From: Anaerolineaceae bacterium
GTDB lineage: Bacteria; Chloroflexota; Anaerolineae; JAAYZQ01
Reading direction: 5' to 3'
Length of the DNA: 15,224 nt
Assembly (NCBI GenBank): GCA_012514775.1
Contig: JAAYZQ010000114.1
Span: 1-15,224, forward strand
Shown here: one piece after another, positions 1 to 6,253 of the stretch
Layout: each line of letters begins with the position of its first letter
How positions within the stretch are numbered: the first letter of the stretch is position 1
Position numbers and translations under genes: made by a program
Notes under the pieces: generated by a model
Told to the model about the DNA's origin: nothing
The model's database searches: none
Seen by the model: the letters and a program-made list of their open reading frames with translations, nothing else

Positions 1-515
1 ACGAGATCCAGGTATTGAAGACGAAGGGGAGTGGGCTGGACGATGCCGCCGGCTGCCACGCGGGCGCTCTGGTCTCGGCCATTGAGAAACTGCTAGACGT
101 CGTGGTAGATGCGGGCATACTCGGCCGGGGGCAGGGCGTCCTGCGAGATGCAATCGGGCTCATTGCCAACGAGCCACATGGCGCCGGGGTTGGCATCCAC
201 CACCGGGCCCAACTGCGCGGGATCGACGCGATAGTTGTAGGGCGTGCGCAGCACCAGGGCGCGGTCCATGCCCGGGACGGGAGCACCGCGCGTGAGATCT
301 GCGGCCCAGCCGGCGCGCAGGCGGACCACGTCAAAGGTCTGGGGCCAGCCCGCGCTGGTCGCCACAAAGCCATAGCGCTGCCGAGCGACCAGGGTCGGGC
401 GGCAGGCGTCGGCGCGGGAGTCCGAATCCCCGGGCACGGCCGGCTGCTCGCCGGTAGCCCCCAACCCGGGGATCAATGCCAGCCAGAGTGCCAGGATAGC
501 CAGGATCAGCTTCAT
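1..515 (-). pseudogene. Secreted clan GH-A-like glycoside hydrolase, in-frame TAG, cut by the left edge
   Basis: The reading frame starts at ATG 515-513, which overlaps the TGA of the upstream GT39-like gene (TGATG), and runs off the left edge. Residues 1-20 form a signal peptide (MKLILAILALWLALIPGLGA), so the product is probably exported. The segment around residues 50-70 (RYGF...DVVRLRAGW) and the motif WLVGNEPD near residues 117-124 resemble clan GH-A (GH5/GH39-like) proteins, in which the Glu of NEP is the usual acid/base. Codon 141 (positions 95-93) is TAG. Beyond it the same frame continues without a stop to the edge as QFLNGRDQSARVAAGGIVQP and then TPLRLQYLDLV, which reads as the expected continuation of this family. 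A Tyr codon (TAC or TAT) changed to TAG is the simplest explanation. As it stands, the intact part would give a 140-residue product (93-515). It is either a pseudogene or a sequence error. The substrate cannot be told. Confidence 0.72.
93..95 (-). other. In-frame TAG inside the secreted hydrolase-like gene
   Basis: The minus-strand codons read Tyr-His-Asp-Val-TAG-Gln-Phe-Leu-Asn-Gly. The downstream residues stay in the same frame and look like the natural continuation of the protein. The family usually has Tyr here (from memory of related proteins, not from a search). The change is a single base from TAC or TAT. Confidence 0.75.
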
Positions 516-1861
516 CACACCCCTCCCATGGGCGCCAGGCGGTCGGCGGGCCCGACAGAGGTCAAGCCCGCCCGCTGGCAGGCCCGGGCGATGGCAAAGG
601 AGGCGAGGATGAGCAGGATGAATTCCAACTCCCAGCGAAAGCGGGTGAGGACGTGAAAACCGAGATACACCAGGGTGTGGATGCCCAGGACCGCATAGAG
701 CAAGCCCCACCGCCGCCAACCATCGCCGCGCGCGCTAAGGGCCAGGCCCGCCAGGGACACCACGGCCACCCCGGCGTACACCAGGCGGTAGACGGCCGTC
801 CATTCGTCCTGGTACTGGGGGTTCGCCCCCAGGTTGGGCCGGAACCACCAGAAGCTGAGGAGCTTGCGCGCCTCGAGGGCGAGCCATTCTCCGGTGTTGG
901 TCCGCGCGTACTCCAGGGACGCCCGATAAAAGGCACGCTCCAGGTCCTGCTCCGGCAGCACGGTCACCTGCTCTTCCAGCCCGTGGGGAAAGGGATAGCT
1001 GGCCGGGAACTCCAGGATCTCGGGCCAGGATGGGTCCCGGGGAACGCCCAGGTAGGTTGCCAGTTGGCCGGCGTACACGTCGCCGCCAGAGCCGGTGGTG
1101 AAAGGATTGTTGCCCAGCCAGCAGGTGCGGCCGCCGTTGGTGGAGACAAAGGCCGGCCTGCCCAGGACTGCCCAGTTGCGTGCTACCCAGGGGAGCACGA
1201 CGAGCCCGGCCCCGAGACAGCACAGCGCCGCCAGGCGCGGGAGCCTGCCGGGTCGAGGACGCTTGAGGGCTAACCACGCGAGCATCGCCGGCAGCAGGAG
1301 CAGGGCCTGGGGCCGGCCCAATGACAGGATCCCCAGGGCCAATCCCGCGGCGATGGCGCGGCCCGCCTCCGGCTTTTCCCGGAGCCGCCAGGCAAGGAGA
1401 AGGAACGCCGCCAGGCAGGCGGCCAGGAGGATCACAGACTCCGGAACCGTGGTCAGGATGACGTAGGTGGGATAGAGGGCCATGGCCCAGCCCGCGAGCC
1501 CGCCCGTCAACGGCCCACCCAGCGCCCCCGCCAGGCAATAGACCAGCCAGACCGCCAGGGTGCCGGCGACCACCTGTTGCGCGCTGTGGGCCAGGCGCGG
1601 ATCGGGCAGAACCAGGCTCAGGGTCACCCAGGCGACGTGCAGCGGAGGCATATAGGCTTGCAGCGGAGCATCGGTGCGCCAGCCGTAAAAGTCGTGGGCA
1701 TACCCTTCTCCCGAGACCACATGGAGGGCCGTCAGCCCACTGTCGGTGCGTTGGGCAAAATCGTCGGGCAGGGGCAGCAGCCAGGCCGCGGTCAGGCGCA
1801 GCAGAAAGGCGGCAGCCAGGATCGGCAGGGGACGGCCGAGCCAGATCAGGACGGAGCGCAT
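515..1861 (-). CDS. GT39/ArnT-like integral membrane glycosyltransferase
   Basis: This is a polytopic protein of 448 residues from ATG 1861. The first helix is at residues 10-30. It is followed by an extracytoplasmic loop (DDFAQRTDSG...GYAHDFYGWRTDAPLQAYMPPL, residues 33-74) like the GT-C/GT39 first loop, with acidic residues before a PPL turn. About eight more hydrophobic segments follow, including VILLAACLAAFLLLAWRL (143-160). A soluble loop at residues 225-340 precedes the last helices. The family transfers sugars from polyprenyl-phosphate carriers on the outer face of the membrane. The start is one base after the TAG of the O-antigen-ligase-like gene (TAGcATG), which suggests translational coupling. 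A GTG at 1873 is an alternative start that adds four residues and overlaps the upstream stop. The TGA end overlaps the ATG of the secreted hydrolase gene. The acceptor could be the polysaccharide, a lipid or a protein. Confidence 0.8.
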   Translation of the reverse strand: MRSVLIWLGRPLPILAAAFLLRLTAAWLLPLPDDFAQRTDSGLTALHVVSGEGYAHDFYGWRTDAPLQAYMPPLHVAWVTLSLVLPDPRLAHSAQQVVAGTLAVWLVYCLAGALGGPLTGGLAGWAMALYPTYVILTTVPESVILLAACLAAFLLLAWRLREKPEAGRAIAAGLALGILSLGRPQALLLLPAMLAWLALKRPRPGRLPRLAALCCLGAGLVVLPWVARNWAVLGRPAFVSTNGGRTCWLGNNPFTTGSGGDVYAGQLATYLGVPRDPSWPEILEFPASYPFPHGLEEQVTVLPEQDLERAFYRASLEYARTNTGEWLALEARKLLSFWWFRPNLGANPQYQDEWTAVYRLVYAGVAVVSLAGLALSARGDGWRRWGLLYAVLGIHTLVYLGFHVLTRFRWELEFILLILASFAIARACQRAGLTSVGPADRLAPMGGV

Positions 1862-1862
1862 G

Positions 1863-3143
1863 CTACACCCCACCCACCGCGCTGGCCGCGACCTGCGCCC
1901 TGCTTTCCATGCTGCCCTGCGCCCGGCTTCCCAGGACCAGCCACAGGGGAGCGATTACCGACAGGCAAGCCCAGACCACGGTGTGGCCCTTGGCATAGTA
2001 GGTGAAACTGTCCGTCAGGCCGTGGACCAGGTAGCCGACCAGCCCCCCCAGGAGGCCGGCGGCCAGCGGCCAGAGACCGCCGCCCCGGGCGTGACGCACA
2101 GCACCGGCTCCCATCCACAGCAACAGCGCCATCTGCGCCAGCCAGGCGACGAGGCCAGGCAGGCCGTAGTCGGTCCCCGCCTGCAAGAAGAGGTTGTGGG
2201 CGTGGTCCAGGACCGTGTCCGGCCCGACGGTCGCCAGGGGGTAGAGAAGCCACAGCGCCCGGCCAAAGCTGCCCATACCGACCCCGGTGAAGGGAAAATC
2301 GCCCATCATGGCCAGCGCCCGCGACCAAAGCTCCAAGCGCCCTTGGGCGCTGTTCACAACCCCCGCGCCGCCGGCCGTCACACAATCCAGGGCAGGCCCC
2401 GGATAGATCAGGAGACCCGCGATGCCCACGACAGAGATAGTGGCGAGCACCAGTCCCCACCGCCGGTCCCGTGCCAGGGCCACACAGGCTGCCCCGGCGA
2501 CAAAGCCCAGCATCGCGCCGCGAGACTGGGTCAGGAACAGCGCCCCACCCTCAAACAGCAGGGCCGCCAGCAACGGCAAACGGCGCCAGCCGCGAGTCTC
2601 CCAGGCGTAGGCCAGGGTGAGGGGCATCATCACGGCCAGGGTTCCACCTACGATGTTGGGGTTAAAGCCCGCAGGGTTCCAGAAGGGAGTGATCAGTCCC
2701 ATTGGGCGGCCGCCGAGGGCACCCCCCGGGCCCATGCCGGCGAGGCCCACGCCCGCTATGGCGAGGGTCGCCACCAGGATGGCGATGCCGGCCCAGGTCA
2801 GCCGGGCCTCGCCGCTCAAGGTGTTCACCGCACCATAGTAGAGGGCAACGGCGACGAGGATCTTCTGGACCTGGGGCAGTGCCAGCTCGGGCGACGCCGT
2901 GAGCAGGAGGGCGCCCAGGCAGACGAGCAGGAGGATCAGCCAGGGCAGGTCCAGGGGCGTGGCCGGCACAAAGGCGCCGCGCCCCAACCGCGACAGGACC
3001 CACAGCGCCGGCAGGCCGAGGAGGGCCAGGGCGACGAGGGCGACGGGCACCCGCTCGGGAAAGAGTAAAGGCACGACCAATGGCGCCAGCGGCACGAGCT
3101 GCCAGCGCGTGAGGGTCTCGAGCAGTCCTTTCAGTCTGGGCAT
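1863..3143 (-). CDS. O-antigen ligase / Wzy polymerase-like membrane protein
   Basis: This 426-residue protein has about 10-12 hydrophobic segments and belongs to the Wzy_C/WaaL family, which joins or polymerises undecaprenyl-linked glycans on the outer face of the membrane. Landmarks: TQSRG at residues 205-209, GRLELW at 268-273, FPFTGVGMGSF at 283-293, HAHNLFLQ at 314-321 in the large loop, and YGLPG at 326-330 followed by a late HGLTD at 374-378. These loop Arg and His residues are the ones normally tied to ligase/polymerase activity. Whether it is a polymerase or a ligase cannot be decided from sequence. Its place directly after the Wzz/kinase gene favours a Wzy role. The start ATG at 3143 is 18 bp after the upstream stop, and no clear Shine-Dalgarno sequence is seen. 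It ends with TAG. Confidence 0.88.
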   Translation of the reverse strand: MPRLKGLLETLTRWQLVPLAPLVVPLLFPERVPVALVALALLGLPALWVLSRLGRGAFVPATPLDLPWLILLLVCLGALLLTASPELALPQVQKILVAVALYYGAVNTLSGEARLTWAGIAILVATLAIAGVGLAGMGPGGALGGRPMGLITPFWNPAGFNPNIVGGTLAVMMPLTLAYAWETRGWRRLPLLAALLFEGGALFLTQSRGAMLGFVAGAACVALARDRRWGLVLATISVVGIAGLLIYPGPALDCVTAGGAGVVNSAQGRLELWSRALAMMGDFPFTGVGMGSFGRALWLLYPLATVGPDTVLDHAHNLFLQAGTDYGLPGLVAWLAQMALLLWMGAGAVRHARGGGLWPLAAGLLGGLVGYLVHGLTDSFTYYAKGHTVVWACLSVIAPLWLVLGSRAQGSMESRAQVAASAVGGV

Positions 3144-3161
3144 TGTTGTGAAACGAGCTTG

Positions 3162-4871
3162 TCAGCCTCGATGTTCGGTTGCCGGGTCTACCATGTCCCG
3201 ACCCAAGCCTGCCCTTTTCCTCCGCGTCAGGCGGCGCCACCAGTCCCGGGGCCCTCGCCGGCGCCGGCCCTCCCCATCACCGTAATAGTGAGAGTAGGAG
3301 TGGCCATAGTAGGAGTAGTAGCCGGCCCCCCCGCCCCGGCGGATGTCCACCATGTTCAGGACGCCACCCAGGACGCTGGCTCCCACCTGGCGCAGGCCTT
3401 CCGTCGCCTGCTGCACGGCCATGCGACGCGTCCGGTCGGCGTTCACCACCAGCAAGACGCCGTCGGTGCGGGCGGCCAGGACGTTGGCGTCGGCAACCAC
3501 CAGGGAGGGCGGCGTGTCGATGAGGATAAGGTCTGCCTCGCGCCGCAGCCGCTGGAGCAGATCCTCCATGCGCTGCGAGCCCAGGAGCTCCTGGGGATTG
3601 GGCGGGACGGGGCCGGAGGTCAGCACGCGAAGGTTTTTGACGTCGGTCTCTCGCAGAAAGCTGTTCAGTGCCGCCGGCTCTCCCACGAGGGCATCGGTCA
3701 GCCCGCTTCGGTTGTTCAGCCCAAAGAGGCGATGGACCGCCGGGCGACGCAGGTCGGCATCCACGAGGAGAACACGCTTGCCGGCCTGGGCCATCACCAC
3801 GGCCAGGTTCGCGACGGTCGTCGTCTTGCCCTCCGCTGCCATGGCACTGGTGACCACCAGGCAATGCACCGGCCGGTCGAGGGACGAGAACTGGAGGTTG
3901 GTGCGCAGCGTACGATAGGCCTCGGTCACGGGCGAGCGGGTTTGGTTCAGGGCAAAAAGCTCCTGAGGCCTCTTTTTGCCGTTGCCGGCTGCGCGTTGCA
4001 CCGTAGCCAGGATCCCAAGCCCGACCTCCTGGGCGTCGTCGGGCGTCTTGACTGTATCGTCCAGGTATTCGACGAGGAAGGCAATCCCCGCGGCAAAGAG
4101 GACGCCCGCCAGGGCAGCCAGCAGGCTGTTGCGCATTACCTGCGGGCGGATGGGTGCCCTGGGCACCTCGGCCCGAGAAACAACGGTCACCGTGTCGCCC
4201 GAGCTGGCCTCGGCAAGGCTGATGCTGGAATAGCTGTTCAGAAGGGTTGTGTAGCTGCTCCGGTACTGGCCAAGCTGATCCTGGAGCCGTGCCAGCTCGT
4301 TGGCATCCGCCTCGTCCTGTCGCGCCTGCACCTCGCGGATGGCCGCTTCAACCTCCTGGATGCTTGCCTGTGCGCGGGCCATCTCGGCCTCCAGGCTGAC
4401 CTTGGAGTCGCTGTAGCGCGACTGCTGGATGTCGTTCAGCCACTCGCCAAAGACCTCAAGCAGGAGGTTGGCCGCGGCGGCGATGCGCTCCGGATCCGTG
4501 CCCGTCACCTGCAAGCCGAGGAGCTGGGTGTCTCTCAGGGGTTGGGCCGAGGCCTGAAAGGCCAGGCCCTGGTCGGCCAGCGCCGGATCGGCGGCGGCCA
4601 TCTCGTTGAGGCGGCGCTGTGTCTCTTCCATCACGGGGCCGCTGGACAACAGCTCGGCATAGGTCCGGGCCAGGCGCTCGGCGGCGTAGAGGGCGTTGTA
4701 ATTGTCGAGGGACGGGGCAGAACCGGGCGTGATCATGAGGGTCGAGCCGGCCTGGTAGACGGGCGTCGTGTTGCGGTTGACGGCGTAGGCAATGCCGCCC
4801 GCCAGGAGGGCACCCACAGCCAGAAGCCAAATCCACTTCTTGAAGAGATTCCAGTACTGCCTGATTTGCAT
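3162..4871 (-). CDS. Wzz chain-length regulator fused to a BY-type tyrosine kinase (Wzc-like)
   Basis: This 569-residue polysaccharide co-polymerase sits in the cytoplasmic membrane and controls chain length through tyrosine phosphorylation. Order of parts: TM1 at residues 12-32; the Wzz extracytoplasmic region with a likely coiled coil at about 155-215; a proline-rich stretch PRAPIRP at 237-243; TM2 at about 248-268; the cytoplasmic kinase with EAYRTLR (317-323), Walker A SAMAAEGKTTT with Lys349, Walker A' LLVDADLRRP (368-377), and Walker B LILIDTPP (448-455). A tyrosine cluster at residues 518-530 (seven Tyr in 13 residues) is the likely autophosphorylation site. It is followed, unusually, by an Arg-rich tail of nearly 40 residues. 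The extracytoplasmic region is shorter than in E. coli Wzc. The ATG at 4871 has GGAGAG four bases upstream. A sigma70-type promoter lies about 70 bp upstream, so this gene probably leads the assembly part of the operon. No partner phosphatase is in the window. Confidence 0.93.
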   Translation of the reverse strand: MQIRQYWNLFKKWIWLLAVGALLAGGIAYAVNRNTTPVYQAGSTLMITPGSAPSLDNYNALYAAERLARTYAELLSSGPVMEETQRRLNEMAAADPALADQGLAFQASAQPLRDTQLLGLQVTGTDPERIAAAANLLLEVFGEWLNDIQQSRYSDSKVSLEAEMARAQASIQEVEAAIREVQARQDEADANELARLQDQLGQYRSSYTTLLNSYSSISLAEASSGDTVTVVSRAEVPRAPIRPQVMRNSLLAALAGVLFAAGIAFLVEYLDDTVKTPDDAQEVGLGILATVQRAAGNGKKRPQELFALNQTRSPVTEAYRTLRTNLQFSSLDRPVHCLVVTSAMAAEGKTTTVANLAVVMAQAGKRVLLVDADLRRPAVHRLFGLNNRSGLTDALVGEPAALNSFLRETDVKNLRVLTSGPVPPNPQELLGSQRMEDLLQRLRREADLILIDTPPSLVVADANVLAARTDGVLLVVNADRTRRMAVQQATEGLRQVGASVLGGVLNMVDIRRGGGAGYYSYYGHSYSHYYGDGEGRRRRGPRDWWRRLTRRKRAGLGRDMVDPATEHRG

Positions 4872-4951
4872 CTAGCTCTCCATCGAGCGATCCCCGGCCA
4901 GGGCTCGCCCGGTCAGACCGTCACAGGTCACTCGTAGTAGCATTTTACTCT
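4872..4951 (-). other. 80-bp intergenic leader with a possible short uORF and hairpin
   Basis: This is the only real intergenic gap in the window. Read on the minus strand, it begins within the -10 region and holds a leader of about 64 nt before the Wzz/kinase ATG. It contains a weak CGAGC/GCTCG stem (arms at 4903-4907 and 4884-4888, 14-nt loop). It also contains a three-codon frame, ATG-GAG-AGC-TAG (4883-4872), that ends directly against the real ATG and includes its Shine-Dalgarno sequence. The short frame may be chance. No rho-independent terminator with a T-run is seen. Confidence 0.4.
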
Positions 4952-4970
4952 CTAATCGGCTCCTTGTCCA
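4942..4970 (-). promoter_or_regulatory. Sigma70-type promoter upstream of the Wzz/kinase gene
   Basis: On the minus strand TGGACA (4970-4965) is followed after exactly 17 bp by TAAAAT (4947-4942). Each hexamer has one mismatch to TTGACA and TATAAT. The -35 box and much of the spacer lie within the last codons of the nucleotidyltransferase gene. Transcription would begin near 4935. An AT-rich -10 box stands out in this GC-rich locus. It would let wzc, wzy, the GT39-like gene and the hydrolase gene be expressed independently of the upstream precursor genes. Confidence 0.6.
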
Positions 4971-6253
4971 GCCGCGCTCCGGTCCTGCCCGCCAGGGGGA
5001 CGCTCACCCCCATTCGCGCCATCGGCACCATGCAGCCAGCGCTCGAGCCAGACCTCCGAGTTCCAGGCCGCCCGTGCCGCTTCCTTGCCGCGCAGGACAT
5101 GCCACATGGCTCCGCCGTGCTTGCGCAGCAGATCGATGGGCCGCCGGGTGTATGCCAGCCAGATCAGGGGCGACCGGGCCGGGATACCATACAGCAGAGC
5201 CATTCCCTGGCGCGGCAGGAAGAGATGCCTCAGGAGATGGCGCAACCGCGCGCCGTGGCCCGCCGTGCTGCCGGCCACGATCATGGCCGCGGGCGCCCCG
5301 GCCTCCGGATACGCAAGGCGTGCCAGCCAGGCATCCAGCAGTGGGGCCAGGGGCTGCCAGGCCCTGGCGATATCGGGCGGGGGATCGAGGGACAACCACC
5401 GATCGGCCAGCGCCAGCACCAGGTCCACGGCCCGGTCCAACCCGTAGGCACGCGCCCGCGACGAGAGCGTCAGCCAGCGGCCCCGGTCCCAGCCGGCCAC
5501 CACCTGGGCCAGATCGCACAGGGGCCGCAGCCCCACACGCAGCCTGTGCTGGATGGCAGCGTGCTGGCAGAGATGCAGGGCCGTGTCGACATCGTCCAGG
5601 CGCAGGGCCGGCTGTGCGGTCCCCGGCCCCAGGCTCCAGGAGACACCCCGCGCCCAGAGGTCATGGGCGGGCAGGCAGCCAACACCCTCCCTCGGACCGG
5701 TGCGCCAGTGAACCTCGACACTCAAACCGCCATCGGGCCGGGCCATGGGGGGCAGGTGTTGGAAATGGTCCTGCCACCAGGACGGAGACGGGTGCGGCAC
5801 ATACCCGAGATCCCGGAGCACCGTCTCCGCCTGGCCCACCTGTTCGTCCGGTACCAGGAAATCCAGGTCGGTGTAGGCCCGCAGGCCCGGGTCTGGATAG
5901 AACGCTCCTGTCGCGGCGCCCTTCAGAACGAGGGCAGGCACTTTAGCCTCGTCAAGGACTGCCAGCAGCTCGGCGAGCTGCCCCTCGGCCAACATCGTTC
6001 GCGCCGCGGCGCAGTAAAAGTCGTTCCTCAACTCTTCCAGGAGGGGAGCCGGCAGCGCAGCGCCCCCCGGCTCCCGCGTGGCGCGCCAGTAGAGCAGGGG
6101 GCCCAGGCTGTGTCGCACGGCCAGGGGCACGACGAGCTCCCAGGGCGTGGCCTCCCCGGACGGTTGTCCGGCGAGGAGGCACCCCAGGGCCGCGAGGCCA
6201 TCGGGCCTGGAGCCGGCCAATGGCCCTAAACTGAGGTCCGCCGCCGGGGCCAT
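4952..6253 (-). CDS. PF14907-type nucleotidyltransferase family protein
   Basis: This 433-residue protein resembles the family often called 'putative nucleotidyltransferase', which turns up in polysaccharide and peptide-modification loci. Residues 106-133 hold the core: PALVLKGAA, then YPDPGLRAYTDLDFLV, where Asp129 and Asp131 are the likely metal-binding pair of the nucleotidyltransferase fold. HFQHLPPM (163-170) and VEVHW (179-183) are the next conserved blocks. The rest is a mostly helical C-terminal region rich in Leu, Ala and Trp. No signal peptide or membrane helix is seen, so it should be cytoplasmic. ATG 6253 follows the upstream TGA with no gap (TGAATG), which suggests coupling. It ends in TAG, and another stop (TGA) follows seven codons later. 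The biochemical role of this family is not established. It could transfer a nucleotide or a phospho-group to a sugar or protein of this pathway. Confidence 0.75.
   Translation of the reverse strand: MAPAADLSLGPLAGSRPDGLAALGCLLAGQPSGEATPWELVVPLAVRHSLGPLLYWRATREPGGAALPAPLLEELRNDFYCAAARTMLAEGQLAELLAVLDEAKVPALVLKGAATGAFYPDPGLRAYTDLDFLVPDEQVGQAETVLRDLGYVPHPSPSWWQDHFQHLPPMARPDGGLSVEVHWRTGPREGVGCLPAHDLWARGVSWSLGPGTAQPALRLDDVDTALHLCQHAAIQHRLRVGLRPLCDLAQVVAGWDRGRWLTLSSRARAYGLDRAVDLVLALADRWLSLDPPPDIARAWQPLAPLLDAWLARLAYPEAGAPAAMIVAGSTAGHGARLRHLLRHLFLPRQGMALLYGIPARSPLIWLAYTRRPIDLLRKHGGAMWHVLRGKEAARAAWNSEVWLERWLHGADGANGGERPPGGQDRSAAGQGAD

Noticed and set aside
1746..3068. A 440-codon open frame on the plus strand rich in Gln, Gly, Arg and Pro
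   Set aside because: It is antisense to a hydrophobic membrane protein; Leu/Ala-rich codons read backwards give this composition.
3159..4937. A 592-codon open frame on the plus strand
   Set aside because: It lies opposite the Wzz/BY-kinase gene, whose Walker motifs and tyrosine cluster are clear. No domain or membrane pattern is seen in the plus-strand protein.
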